Assembly (NCBI GenBank): GCA_017562135.1
Contig: QEYB01001396.1
Location: forward strand, 44,809 to 108,808
DNA length: 64,000 bases
Direction: 5' to 3'
Source of the DNA: Dipylidium caninum
Taxonomy: Eukaryota; Platyhelminthes; Cestoda; Cyclophyllidea; Dipylidiidae
Below are positions 1 to 11,330 of the stretch, piece by piece (positions within the stretch are counted from its first letter, which is position 1; each line of letters opens with the position of its first letter). The translations under genes and the position numbers were made by a program. Below the pieces are notes generated by a model that was given only the letters and a program-made list of their open reading frames with translations, had not been told where the DNA came from and made no database searches.

Positions 1-629
1 GTTTCAGCAGTTGAATTTGCGCTCGAATTGGAAGAGCAATTCAGACTTGGAGTTGCAGTTGAATTTGCGCTCGAAATTTGAAGCCGGACTAAAAGTAGGA
101 GCTGTAGTTGAATTTGCGCTCGAATTTGAAGAGCAATTCAGACTTGGAATTGCAGTTGAATTTGCGCTCGAATTGGAAGAGCAATTCAGACTTGGAGATG
201 CAGTTGAATTTGCGCTCGAATTTGAAGAGCAATTCAGACTTGGAGTTGCAGTTTGAATTTGCGCTCGAATTTGAAGCCGGACTATAGGAAGCTGTAGCTG
301 AATTTGCGCTCGAATTTGAAGAGCAATTCAGACTTGGAGTTGCAGTTGAATTTGCGCTCGAATTGGAAGAGCAATTCAGACTTGGAGTTGCAGTTGAATT
401 TGCGCTCGAATTTGAAGAGCAATTCAGACTTGGAGTTGCAGTGAATTTTGCGCTCGAATTTGAAGAGCAATTCAGACTTGGAGCTGCAGTTGAATTTACA
501 GTCGGAGCTTTAGGCGAAGCGGTAACGTTTGCAGCGTGGGTGGTTTGCGTTACCTGCTGATGAATTCGCCTTAGAAATCGTAAAGAAAATTGCCAGGCTG
601 ATGGCAAATAACAGGCAGATCCTCATCAT
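1..629 (-). CDS. Mucin-like secreted protein A, partial, with 16-residue tandem repeats
   Basis: This is a member of the mucin-like family, cut off by the window start, so its C-terminus is not visible. It begins with a double ATG and a signal peptide (MMRICLLFAISLAIFF) that matches copies C, E and H. A Thr/Ser/Asn-rich ectodomain follows, made of about ten 16-residue repeats of the type ATPSLNCSSNSSANST. These are dense in N-glycosylation sequons (NCS, NSS, NST) and carry one Cys each, which is unusual for a mucin. The signal peptide and repeat frames are out of register by one base. Removing one A from the sense run at 544-546 restores register at the NATT motif that copy C also has. Further single-base indels lie at about 74-76 and 252-254. 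The role is inferred: a heavily glycosylated surface or shed protein. It is uncertain whether this is a pseudogene or an intact gene with sequence errors. Confidence 0.6.
10..488. repeat. 48-bp minisatellite inside gene A
   Basis: Ten tandem units of 46-49 bp start at 10, 58, 107, 155, 203, 251, 297, 345, 393 and 441. The unit on the plus strand begins gttgaatttgcgctcgaatt. Units at 58 and 251 are a shared variant containing gaagccggacta, four units apart, which suggests a four-unit higher-order duplication. Translated on the minus strand, each unit is one 16-residue mucin repeat. Confidence 0.9.
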
Positions 630-661
630 GTCGAATTACATGTGATGGCAAAATCGCGAAT

Positions 662-704
662 TAAAATACCCCACCTACACGCGATCTCCTCAGGAGAAGC
701 CAAT
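662..704 (-). promoter_or_regulatory. Core promoter of gene A
   Basis: On the minus strand a TATTTTA box (668-662) lies 39 nt before the ATG at 629. An inverted CCAAT box (ATTGG in gene sense, 704-700) sits about 36 nt further upstream. The same pair, spaced alike, precedes copies B, C, D and J. Confidence 0.6.
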
Positions 705-1990
705 TGAGATCAGTAAACTATTTTTCGTGGGTGTGTGGGTACGCCGAGACATTGGCGACTTGTTTGTCTGCATTTTTGCCGCAAAGGCAGATGTGGAAAC
801 CTATGTTGGTGGTGTATGCTCTTTAGACGGACAGATAATGAGCTGCTGTAATGCTTGAGCGTCACTAGTACAGTCTCTTGATCGCATCATTCGTAACTCC
901 CCCAAAGGCCGGCTTTTACATTGGTCATTGTAATTTAGGAGTGTTTGCCTCTCCCATTCGATAATAGTAAACACGAGCCACAGCAGGTATGTGACCCGTT
1001 CTTGTCACTTCTGAGTCTCTGAAGAAAGATGAAGTGCCGAGGCGATATATTGCCATCATTCTACAGCAATTTAAACATTCTGCGTTGAGACCAGGAAATT
1101 CTTCTCTCATGCATCCGAGTTAGCAAGGAGAGCAGTCAGGAGCTAGAGTCCACAATTTTTTTCCTCTTCTTCTTTCGAACATTTGCTGGCGTGCAGCCTC
1201 TACACTGCTTGCATTTCCACGTCAGGCTACACCTGATGTTCACGACACACATTTACCTGTTGACACTCACAAACTCCGTTCTGCCACACGTACCCGACTG
1301 GCCTCAAATATGAACATCTTGATTCAATCCTGATAGGAAGCAATGTTATTTAACTATGAGTATGGAGGGTATTTCGTAACATCATGGCAATTTTAACTGC
1401 TATGCTAACATCTCTTCTCCTAATTAATGATTTGAGATCTTCTCTCTTAATGGTGATTAAACATTCAATATAGTAGAGCACTACAAAGGCAGGAAAGGAT
1501 TTTGTGCGTGGATGAATATAGCCAGTCGATGAATAATGAACAAGACGACGACGAATTAGACTTCATAGTATGGAGACAAGACTGAAAACTAATTTCTCTT
1601 CAACATATTTTTACACCGCCATCATGCAAAACCAAATATCTCACTTTAAATCTCTTTTTCAGCTGCAAATCGCTATTTGGTAAAATACACTATACGAGTT
1701 CTACAGAGGTCTATGTCAGAAACAGTATGTAGTTGCCTACAATATGGCAACGATTGTGGAGGCCGAAACAGGACTGTTGTCTACGAGCTCCAACATTGTG
1801 GGCTCTACGACGTCGTAGGTGTCATGAATCGCTCAAAACCCGTCTATCGCACACCACGTACTCCCGTATTAAGGCTCAGTCAATCCACTCTCATGTAGTA
1901 TTTATCTCAGAGTCCATCAATGTCCGTCCTCGCAGTTATGTGGTTGGTCATGTCTGTGATGTCAGAAGGTATATCAGCACAGATGCGAGT
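705..1990 (-). repeat. U block upstream of gene A
   Basis: This is the gene-upstream block shared with D, E, G and J and with the geneless copy at 6580-8170. Recognisable pieces are the purine-rich stretch around cagatgtggaaacctatgttgg, the agagcagtcaggagct segment, and a 40-bp segment at 1466-1505 that is identical to 7903-7942. The far end is hard to place. No coding potential is seen. Confidence 0.55.
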
Positions 1991-2099
1991 TTTTCCAATT
2001 AGAATGCTTACGCAACTGCCTGAGGTCAGCCTTTTTTTGGCACTTTCTTACCCACTGAGGATGATCTAACCTCTTGGCTACAGGCATGCTTAAGAGAAA

Positions 2100-2430
2100 C
2101 CATCTATGTCTCCATCTGAAGAGGAAATTCACCCCACCGATTGGCACTTATACATCCGACTCATCAACTACCACTCATCCTCCTCCCAATGCCAATCTCA
2201 TTCTCACACTTACTTCGTTGGTAGTGGTTTGCTAGTATCAACAATATACGCACCACTTCTCGTAGTCCAGGTTGAATTAGTCCCGTGTCTCTGTCGGCAT
2301 TTCTTCCTCCGAAATAATCGTCCTTCCTGGATGTGAAGGTTGCGCCTTTGTGGATATCTTGACACAAGTTACTCATGTCTTCGCTGTAGGCATTTCCATG
2401 AACCACCTACACGCAACCGAAATAAAACTC
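2100..2430 (-). repeat. R9 block, minus orientation, with a conserved short frame
   Basis: On the minus strand an open frame (2164-2406) contains NAYSEDMSNLCQDIHKGATF. This aligns with YAYSENVSKVCQDICEGAAF from the same frame near 22210 (and its copy near 28560), and more loosely with the 5590 copy. The flanks between blocks (1990-2100 and 2430-2660) show nothing I can assign. It may be a decayed exon of an unrecognised Cys-containing protein. Confidence 0.4.
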
Positions 2431-2659
2431 GTGTTTTGTCTCGACAGGCAGTTTAAACGTGACGTTTTAAACGTTTTAACAGGTGTGATTTTCGGCTGAA
2501 TTAGGTGGGGAAGAATGGGAGAGATTGAATCCAAAGTGAGGAAATATATGCTGGAAAAGTGGTAGTGTTGAAAAACCGCTGAGCCTCAACTGTGTAATAA
2601 AAAAATACTCAGTTTCACATGCACTTGCCTTTACGCATCATGCGAGAGTGTCATGGGTG

Positions 2660-2990
2660 AGCACATATCGGTGAGGCAGCAGAATTCTCTAGGAATTTGG
2701 CGTGAATCTGGCAAAACAAAAGGGAATGTACATGAATATAGGATAATCTACTCCCCTCCTCCCGAATGTCATTTTGTCCAGGAACCCTAATATTACCAGT
2801 GTATTTTGTACTGATCTGCAGATAATGGAGAAGAGAAATGTCTGCCACTTTATTGACCAGCTGTGGATTGTGGAGAAATGGCACTAAAGCATTCGAAGCC
2901 TTCCAGACGGAAGGGAGAGTAAATACATTGCAGTTTCATGTGCGCAGACTTCTATCCACGAGACTCGAAAGTTACATTTTCATCGGCAAG
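2660..2990 (+). repeat. R4 tail
   Basis: This matches the end of R4 as at 14940-15210 and 21490-21780, including the ccaggaaccctaat, tgaccagct and gccttccagacgg segments, and runs directly into R1 as in the other copies. Confidence 0.55.
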
Positions 2991-3190
2991 AGACGTGGCA
3001 CAGAGGTTCCACAGTGTCACGGTAAGCGAATTTGATGCGGCATCACCACTTGTGGAAGTTGGATCTGAAGCAGTCATGTGATGAGCCAACTTCCTAAATC
3101 ACCTATAAGCTAGTAAGCAAGACACCAACTTCAGGCTTTCTCGCCACCCACACTTTCTCTTGTTGCCTGTAAATTATTTCCTTTCCCAGC
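2985..3190 (+). repeat. R1 element
   Basis: A copy of the roughly 200-bp dispersed element with ggttccacagtgtcacggtaa, a decayed palindrome (gatgcggcatcacc), gaagttgg..ccaacttcc arms, and a ttgcctgtaaattatttcc tail. Confidence 0.65.
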
Positions 3191-3440
3191 GGTTGAATGC
3201 ATGTGAAACGACGGTGTGAGGAGGTGGAAGAAGGGTTTGTGCAACAGGAACAGAATGTACCGAATTTCGCGCTGCCACATGTGGATGGCGATGAGCTATA
3301 AATCGACTTAAGAGGAGCACCCTATGTAAATTATGTTCATCACATCGTCAGCATTTCCGCAACACACTCGCTTTTGACGCAACTTTTGAGATGGTCAAGT
3401 CAGCATTCAATTAATGGTTGTTGACGCGGAATAATGAGTC
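3190..3440 (+). repeat. R5 head fragment
   Basis: It begins with the gcggttgaatgca segment that follows R1 elsewhere and contains acatgtggatggcgatgagctata, also present near 60460. Most of R5 is missing here. Confidence 0.4.
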
Positions 3441-4260
3441 CTCCTGTATTGAGTGTCATTCGAGGCGGAAATTTTGAGTGAAGTGCAGCTCAGGAAGAGA
3501 GTAAAAATTCAGCTAACTCTTCTCTCCTCCGCAAAAGTCACGAGAGAAGAAATGCGGACAAATCAACCGCCACGCCGATTTCCTCTTCCTACTTATCACT
3601 TCATGTGTTCTCCTTTCATCCGCTTTATTATCAACTGTCCGCCGAATTTCTCAAAAATTTTTAGATACTAAGTGAGTGAGGGAGTTGAAAATTCTGTTCT
3701 TTTGCTACAAGGACTCAAATGTGTCCACGATCCTGGCTTATATAATTTCATTAGCGTTGTCACTGCATGCGATTGCAACGTGAGTGCCTCGGGTTCGTGT
3801 GTTATTACAAGGCGAAGGCTCAACATTTGCATGACTTTCTGGTCGTCATTTTACCTTTGCACATATGGGCATGCTTTGCAAACAGCCTTATGGCATTTTC
3901 ATCACTTCTCCACAATTCCTCGTTATTTAACATACTGGCGATCTCGTGTAATATCTGACAACTGCCAATAGATGTAGCTCAAAGCCGATCACTGAACATT
4001 TTACTCACTTATATTTCTTCATTATTTTTCGCCCCAATTGCTGTTAATCCTACTTTCCCCGCCAAATTAGTCCGCGGGAAATACAGGTTCACATGAGAGT
4101 AGCCGAAGTTATCCGTGCACTCTTTGCCCGAATAATGCTGCGTTAAGCGCCTCAGTCCATATTAATGGTCAAGCTACCATTTCATTTTCCGGCAAATTCA
4201 TTTGAGAATTCTGTTAAGACGAGGCATAACTCAAAATTCGGGGTTTCGGCAGTAAAAAGC
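3440..4260 (+). repeat. R6 block
   Basis: Shared with 16050-17000, 34800-35430 and 52020-52850, and inverted at 39600-40480 and 45600-46560. Landmarks are ctcaggaagaga, tcaactgtccgccgaat, gcatgactttctggtcgtcat and cacaattcctcgttatttaa. Short frames such as CSPFIRFIINCPPN recur between copies, but stops interrupt every copy. Confidence 0.6.
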
Positions 4261-5290
4261 GTCCATGCGCTGGAGAGTCCATGACGCTGGCAACATCTCC
4301 TAACATATAAGGTGTATTCCACAAAAATCCTACCCAATGCAACTTCGGCTTCTGCTCCCTTAGCTTGGCCAGGTAAATCAGGTATGATGTGATGTGCCTC
4401 ACTTTCACAAAAGACCTTTTAGAAACCGTAGAGTTGTAATTATTTCTGTTGCTTTAATGGTCGTTTATAATAACTGGTTGTCGAAGACATGCATAAATAC
4501 AAGTGCACGAATAAGGTGGTGAACGCGGTAGAAGGTAGAATTGAAAACATGAACACGAGGAACCATACTGCAGCATATGACAACCGCGGCTCCTGCTTTC
4601 ACACTCGGGTGATAACTCGAGGCATGACTGTTATTGCCACAGTCATTCCTTCGATGCACAACGAAAGGCACTCTGTCCCACTAACGATTGCATCTATTTA
4701 GCCACAATTACATTTCAGTAGTACACGAGATGAGGCTGTAGCAGTGCCTTGTATAGCCTGAGCAGAATTTGACTACGAATTTACCAGTTGGGAATTTTGG
4801 CAAGGACCATGTATCAACGTGGAACATGGAGTAAAGGAGTAGGAAATACGGCAAAATATTTTCTCAAGTCCGTTCGCGATGCTTAGAGGCTTATGTGGAA
4901 ACGGTGGTAGGTGGATAATTACATGAACATGACAGACTTTACACAAATGGTCTTCTCCATTGCACATTGAAGTGCGGTATCGGGATTGAATGAGTGCTTA
5001 GAACGACGTTGTTCAACCTATTATTTTATACAACGACCTGAAAGATTCATTGGTGCCTTGAGTTATGTCAGCAGATTTCCAGAAAGCGAAAACATAGGAA
5101 CCAGGGGAAGGTGAATACGCCGTTCTTAAAATAGCTTCAACCAGAATATCCCCATTCTGCGTTACAATCTGAATTAACATGTAAAGTACTTCGTTCTGAA
5201 GACAGTTGTATGAATTCACAGCCGTTTGCAGCAGACATTACCTCATCGTTTAACAACAAATATCATTCCACATCAATTGCCTAAGGACAT
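4260..5290. other. Unassigned stretch
   Basis: I see no gene, no recognised block and no clear repeat here. Open frames are under 75 codons and look random. Confidence 0.5.
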
Positions 5291-5870
5291 GCGAAACACA
5301 GTATTGGTGAAGGAGGAAGACGTCATATAGTGCCAAACTTCTTACAAACTACTAAAATCAATAGAGACGACATTTATTCCTTGTGCAATCACACTGCCAC
5401 TAACTGGGGTCGCCCTGGTTTCCACGTGACAAAATTTCGAGCACAGATGGACACCTGGTATTTAAGCTCAGTCTATTCTGCCCCATTTGAATCAGCACCT
5501 CATCGCACATGCTAGTCCTCACATGGAAAGTGCTTCAACGTTTGATCTACCTCCCAAGTCACAACCCGACAATTAATTCGTTTACTTGTCTGGGCTCATG
5601 ATTATGGCTACAGTAAATGTCTGAGTAAAGAGTGTCGCTTTATCCGAGAGGATGAGGCCTTCACTCCTAGAGGGCACAATTAGGTCGATAAAAAATAAGC
5701 ACACAGGCCCATTGCAAACAGTTCAAACTGTACTTCAGGAAGTGCACACGTAAATGAGTAATATAAGCAAACTACTTATGAGAAAGTAATTGTGAAAGTG
5801 AGGTCGGGAGTGGGGAGGAGGATGAGGGTATTTAAAGTCAGAGGTAAAGATTCGGATGTTTAAGCTTTCC
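5290..5870 (+). repeat. R8 edge plus R9 block
   Basis: The start (gaagacgtcatatagtgccaaa) matches 10340-10370. The remainder matches 22060-22480, with ctcatgattatggctacagt, ctgagtaaagagtgtcg, gaggatgaggccttcactcc and ggagtggggaggagga. The frame HDYGYSKCLSKECRFIRE resembles the R9 frame at 22210 but is broken downstream. Confidence 0.5.
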
Positions 5871-6580
5871 TGCGAAGCAAAATTTTGCCTTTACATGAAG
5901 ACTAGTTGGAGGATTCGCTCGAAAAAGATTCAACCTTTTAGGCTTGTGCCTTTCCATTGCGTCCAGGTGCATTAAGACAGCCAGCTAAGCAGAGGTAAAA
6001 GAAGCGATTGACTTTCATGATATCAGCCCGCATGCAGTTTCGTACGCATTCTACAGGAGAATATGTACGCATAAATGTATACATTCTGACATATGGGCGT
6101 CGCGAACAACCAGATTAAACCGAGAATGGTTAATAACAAAGGAGAATTAAATGGATGAGAGCGAAATTGAATATCGCTTGCAGGGTCGGCACATGCAGCA
6201 CTGTTAATTATTTCAGTAGAGATTTAAGTTACAGACTACAAATTCTGTTTAACTTTCGACGGTTTATGTCATGGAACCTGCAGCGTTTATGATAAGTCCA
6301 TGTTTTATAAAATTCATGGCAAACATGGTAATGACTCGATTGCTAGGGACAATTTATTGCATAAAGTGTTCAACGCCCAATAGATTTCATCAAATCCAAG
6401 AAGATTCGGTGCTCAGTATTACGCCTAAATATTGCCTAGTCGTTGCTCCGTTTGAGCTTGCATTAATGTATCTAGTGAGGGTGAGACTGTCCTCCTTCTG
6501 CTAAGCAAATGACGCGTTCAACGAAATGAGCCATCACCTTGTAACGCAGACAAGTAACAGACTGGGCATCGTTTAGTCCG
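5870..6580. other. Unassigned stretch
   Basis: No gene or recognised block. By the layout of other units, a minus-strand mucin gene would be expected at the right end of this stretch, next to the U block. I cannot find a signal-peptide, S/T-rich or C-terminal segment. Confidence 0.45.
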
Positions 6581-8170
6581 GAATGCGGACCCGCTCTCGA
6601 AATGCCTCCCATTCCCCCTTGTTTGCATTTTGGCGCAGTGGCAGATATGGAAATATATGCTGGTAAGGTATGCACTTTAGACGGGCCGATAATGAGCTCA
6701 TGTAATGGTGAGCTTCACTAGTCCAACGTCCTGATGGAATCCTTTGAAACTTCCTCTTGGCAAGGTCTAGACTGGCCATTGGATCTTAGGAGGGATTTGC
6801 CACTCCCATTGGATAAAGTTAAACACGTATCACAGCAGGCACTTCTGGATCTCTTAAGAAAGAATAAGTGCTGAGGCGAGTCGGTGATGTTATTGCATAC
6901 ATGGTCCCTATTCTGATTCGATTTCAGTTATTTCGTTGGCCTCATGCATTCGAGCAAGGAAAGAGAGCAGTCAGGAGCTTGAATCTGGAATTATACGTCT
7001 CCACTTCACTTGCATTTATGGCGGTTGCGTCTAATGACACTGAAATTGACTGCTTTCAAGACTGTCAACAAATTGATTCACCCGACTCCCTAGTCACAAT
7101 CACAGACCAGTTTCTGTGCGATAGTTATTACATGAGGAGATGTGTGACAGGTTGTTGTCGACTTTCATTTCAATGGAAAATGAATTTTATCATGCCTTTC
7201 CATATAGCGGAACGAATTTCCTCACTATCTCCGAAGCCCGTTTACAGCATAATGACCATTCCAATTGGCGCAATCTGGGAGCGGTTGCACCAAAAATAGG
7301 CACAAATCTGGAGCTGCACTCAGGAAACATTGGAGACCTGGTGTACGACGAACGATTTGCGGTCTTCAACATGGCTTCGTCTGGTACACTTCTTTGCGCT
7401 CGGCCAAGGGGTTGAGGTCGGAGGCACGAAGAAATGCTCTAGATAGTAAATAGGCTATGCATCGCAGGTACGCGTGTGACATAAATTTGTATTAACTTGG
7501 AGGAAGAATTGTTGCGTAGTATTGTGCAGGCCGAATGAGCCTTGCTGATAGCTCTCTCTGTCCAGTTCATTCGACTGTGATTGCGCGCAGCCTCCACACC
7601 ACTTGCAATTCCACAGCAATCCACACCAAATATTCACAACCTGCATTTCTCTGTTAATACACACAAACTCCGTTCTGCCACACCTACCCGATTAGCCTCA
7701 TGGCGAATCTGCTTTAACGAGCGAATTGAAGGAGTGAAATAACACTCTCATTCATGATCATGATCAGTTCTGATGGGAAGCAATGTCATTTGGCTGTGAA
7801 TATGGAGGGTAGTTCGGCAAAGTAATGGCACTTTTAATGCCTATGCTAATATCTCTTCTCCCAATCACTGATTGGGGCACTTCTCGCTCGATGGAGGTTA
7901 AAGTTTCAATATAGTAGAGCACTACAAAGGCAGGAAAGGATTTTGTTCACAGACGGATGGAGAAATACAGGACGACAACTAAGGAGACTTCGTTGTACCG
8001 AGGCAAGACTGAAGACCAATTTGCGTCTCAATAAATATTTTCATACCTACATCAGACAACACAAATTTCCTCATTTCAAATCCCTTTGAGCAGTAAATCG
8101 CTATTCGGTAAAAAGGTCTACGCACGTCATAGACAGGATTAGATGAGAAGTATGCCCTCCTTTCATCCAA
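6580..8170 (-). repeat. U block without a gene
   Basis: Same orientation and content as the U block of gene A: ggcagatatggaaatatatgctgg, ctttagacgggccgataatgag, gagagcagtcaggagcttgaat, and the distal part to about 8000 with tagtagagcactacaaaggc. A 143-codon frame at 6868-7299 is not conserved in other U copies, so I do not call it a gene. Confidence 0.55.
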
Positions 8171-8913
8171 TTTTTAATCAAATGGAGTTTTGCCCCAAGT
8201 GTTGAGAGAGGTGACATATCAGTGACTAGTGCAAGAGGACCATTGTACAAAATCGAGAATGTCACACATTGCGGTCAGCATCCAAGTTGCCTACCGAGTG
8301 CTTCAGTTGTGTTGGCCAAATCAGTTAGGCTTCATACGTATCGTTGCAGAGGACCTCCCAATTTACTTGTGAATACCGATGCAATTTCTCCTGTGGACAA
8401 TGAGGGGTAAGAAAGCGAGGCAATCAGCTCCGATCTTCAGATTTTCACTTGCCTGAAAATTTATGGTTTTGTGGTTTTAAATTGCACCGAAATGACGGGA
8501 TTTTCAACAGTGGGAAATATGCACTTTCTCCATCAGTGTGAGGCAATATTCGTTGATACAGACGAATGCGTCGGGTCTGAGAAATGATTAAATGGGATTT
8601 GAACCCTGAATTTTTCAATTTTCAATCCTTACCAAACATTCATTCTTGAGACACCGTTAAATTTCATGACTGACCACCTATTCCAGCGCCTGTTTCCCGT
8701 TATCTATTGACGCTTGCCACGTCGTTCATACATTACACTGGTTTGTGCCTACAACCGGTATGTCTTGAGACACGACTTTCTCCAGCAGGAAATTAAATTA
8801 GTGACGCCAAAGCTGTATCAAGTGGCACCACCTGCAGATCTAAAGCACATATCCCCTCAACACACGTCGACATATGCGATATATTATCTGAATGCACTGT
8901 TCTACCTGCCTCA

Positions 8914-8950
8914 ATTGGCCTTGCGCAAGGACCACGAATGGAGTATTTAG
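8914..8950 (+). promoter_or_regulatory. Core promoter of gene B
   Basis: ATTGG (inverted CCAAT, 8914-8918) lies 30 nt before a TATTTA box (8944), which is 41 nt before the ATG at 8985. The context ggagtattta matches copies C, D and H. Confidence 0.6.
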
Positions 8951-8984
8951 TTCGTTGATTTGCCCTAATCATGACAAGCGACTC

Positions 8985-9260
8985 ATGGAGATCTGCTTCT
9001 CATTACCCCTCAGCGTCGCAGTTTACTTGGCCACATATTCGGCGACTTCTAATGGAGATGAACTACTGCTTAGCTCGTACAGTCTTACCACCTCGACTGC
9101 TATTATGACCACAATTGCCACCACATCTTCATCATCAGCTACTACCTCTTATCCAAGTAGGCCACCGGTGCCCGCAGGATCAGCGACGATTCCACTTACA
9201 AAAATACTTCTACCTCTTATTTACCTTCTCCTTCTGGGCTTTGCGCTAAGACTATTGTGA
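8985..9260 (+). CDS. Mucin-like secreted protein B (divergent subfamily)
   Basis: A complete 91-residue frame. I chose the internal ATG because it starts the signal peptide (MEICFSLPLSVAVYLAT) and lies 41 nt after the conserved TATA-like box. Residues about 20-65 are rich in Ser and Thr, with runs such as TTIATTSSSSATTSYPS. A Pro/Gly/Ala stretch follows, and the C-terminus is a hydrophobic tail (ILLPLIYLLLLGFALRLL) suited to GPI-anchor transfer or membrane retention. It is homologous to the main family at the promoter, signal peptide and tail, but its middle differs and lacks the YSP motif. Its inverted relative F is disrupted, so B is the only intact member of its subfamily here. The function is inferred only: an O-glycosylated surface protein. 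Confidence 0.7.
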   Translation: MEICFSLPLSVAVYLATYSATSNGDELLLSSYSLTTSTAIMTTIATTSSSSATTSYPSRPPVPAGSATIPLTKILLPLIYLLLLGFALRLL

Positions 9261-9494
9261 AATCGGCATTTCTCATATGTAGTATGCATCTGCAAAATGC
9301 ATATGTGGTGGTTTCTGTTGTCGTAAGGTGTTCCATTAGAATGACCATATGGTTGAATATAGTAACCGGTGGACAGAAATGGCTCCACTGGAGAGAAAAT
9401 TGTGATGATGAAAATTGTTTAAGAAGCTGACTAGTGATCTAAGCCAATGATATAGGAGCTGTTATCGACAACTGCAGTCAATGATAAATGAAAT

Positions 9495-10030
9495 CACTGA
9501 AATTGGCTCTTCCACACCGGTTATCTACTATGTCCACTCTTCTCTCTCTGCCGATTTCGAGAAATATCTACACCCAATGGAGCCACATCTGCAATACTAT
9601 TTAGCGTCGATTGTGCCATGGCAGCACTCGAATGGGTGACCATACTTGTAGTAGAGAGAAGAATTCGTTGAGCACTTCTTCTCACGTTATCTTTTCTTTG
9701 TCGTCTTAGTATTTACATCTTTGTCTCCAGGAAACTCATTTTCCGGGTGTAATTGTCAAGAAAATTACAAGTCACCAATGCCGATTCCCATTTCTCCTTC
9801 GCTAGTTCTTCTATTATGATAAAAAGTTGTTGGGGACGTTCTTGTGCCATATCAATATAATCACATTGTGGGATTCATAGGCAAGAAACAAACACCTATC
9901 TCACCGAAAATTTTGGTAAATGTGCATGCAAATTACCAGTTCCTCGTGAACATCATCACCTCCTATCATTGCGTCGTGCGATTTAGGTGCTGCGAAGACA
10001 TTCTTCCATTTGGTGGAACATATCACTTAA
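9495..10030 (+). repeat. R10 block
   Basis: From about 9660 this resembles 61270-61560, sharing gcacttcttctcac-like, aattacaagtcaccaatgccgattc and catcatcacctcctatc segments. No coding potential. Confidence 0.4.
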
Positions 10031-11050
10031 CTTGACCTTGTCGACTTCCCATGCAAACTAAAGTAGGCTACAATGTTGGTGATTGTGTGGTTGGGAGTGG
10101 AGGCCAAAATACAAATCAGAGGAGGGTTTATGTGCGCTATGCTGACCATGTCTTCGTTAATCGCCTCACGTTTCATTTGAAGTGAAGTGAAATGAAATGA
10201 CTTAATCAATCAGCTCACCAAACATTTGAATTCACGTAAGCGCTATCACTATTCCTCCATGTAGATTGTACGCATATGGGCTGGACAAGTCGGGAATATG
10301 CGTTGTAAGAGGAATGATGTTTAAGAGGCAGACATTTGCATGATGGTGGAAGACGTCGTACAGGACCAAATACTATTTGACAGACTAAAATCCTTAATCC
10401 TTGTCGTACACGGGCTTGTTCATGCGGGGCCCAAGACTTCTTTCTTTCCCGAGATTATCGGCGGCCATTTTCCTCACCTTCTCCCACTCATTTTTACTTC
10501 AATCCTCCTACCGTGACATATGCTGTTCACCTATTCAACTGTCGAGGGAGAAAGCAAGCATCAACTCATTCACTTGGCGAGACAAATGTTTCTGGCTAGA
10601 GTACAAATTGGAGTAAGGAGGTAGCACGTTACCTGAGAAGGTGAGGCCTTCATTTGCCCCGGAACGCGAATAGCTCGGCAGCAAATAAGGAGAAAGTGAG
10701 ATGCAGAAGTGATTGGGCTATACCTTAAGGGGTGGACGTGTAGGAAGGTGAAGTTAATGGAAAGCTAAATAAAGTAGTAAAGAACAATGGTAGGCATTGA
10801 GAAGTTGGGTGGCAAGATTCAAATTCGTATTCTGTGATCCGAGTGCGTTTGGTGAATTTGTTTTCTGCGTGCTCCCTTCAGGTAAAGACTTGTTGGGCAT
10901 CATGCTTGAGGAGGACTTCAGCCTGGAGGCCTGTTCCCAATTCAGTGCGACATAATGAGGAAGAAAGGAATTAGTGTTGCATGGTGCAGGTGTGAAGAGT
11001 TCATTGAAATGAGAATTAGTCTTCTGTCTTGCCGCCTCACGTTGAAGTCT
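10030..11050 (+). repeat. R8 and R7 blocks with conserved frames
   Basis: Plus-strand counterpart of the minus-strand region 31770-30690. In one frame it reads AQDFFLSRDYRRPFSS, then NPPTVTYAVHLFNC, matching AQDFFDFRDYRRAFSL and TPPDVTYARQLFNC at 31490-31380. Further on, FVFCVLPSGKDLL..LEEDFSLEAC (10860-10950) matches FVFCMFPSDEIVL..FEENFSLEAC near 30960. Stops and deletions break the frame, so this is at best a relic of a multi-exon gene. Confidence 0.5.
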
Positions 11051-11330
11051 ACTTAGTTAGCACCCTGTTCACTCATTATCGTGACAAACTGTTTCACCAT
11101 CTCTCTGTACACAAAATCCATTTCTACCTCGGAAATGCTTTACGCCAATGAAGTTGCATTTCTCATTTATGGCAAGCGCTTAAATCGGGCATTAGAAGAA
11201 GAGATAAATAGAAAGGCGTTAAATATGGCGTGATATTGCCATATTAAATTACATCTTCACCACTCAAATTTTCTGCCGTTCGCATCATAAATGAACGAAG
11301 ACGTCCATGTCCACGAGCAACTGATATTAC
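11050..11330. other. Unassigned stretch
   Basis: Nothing recognised. It lies between the R7 end and the distal end of the U block of gene C. Confidence 0.4.

Larger units (their letters stand above)
8195..9495 (+). repeat. Arm 1 of a 1.3-kb inverted duplication carrying gene B
   Basis: This matches the reverse complement of 32485-33783 over its whole length at visibly lower than full identity. Landmarks include gagagaggtgac, cttgagacaccgttaaattt and gtggtggtttctgttgtcgt. The arms lie about 23 kb apart. The frame PYQTFILETPLNFMTDH (8630-8685) is conserved in the other arm. Confidence 0.75.

Noticed and set aside
10..488. Regular 48-bp direct repeats as a CRISPR array
   Set aside because: The units are contiguous without spacers and encode the mucin repeat.
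2985..3190. R1 as a known terminal-repeat miniature retrotransposon of tapeworms
   Set aside because: I could not see paired terminal repeats, a primer-binding site or target-site duplications, so the name is not supported.
6868..7299. 143-codon frame in a U block
   Set aside because: Other U copies do not keep this frame, so it appears to be chance.
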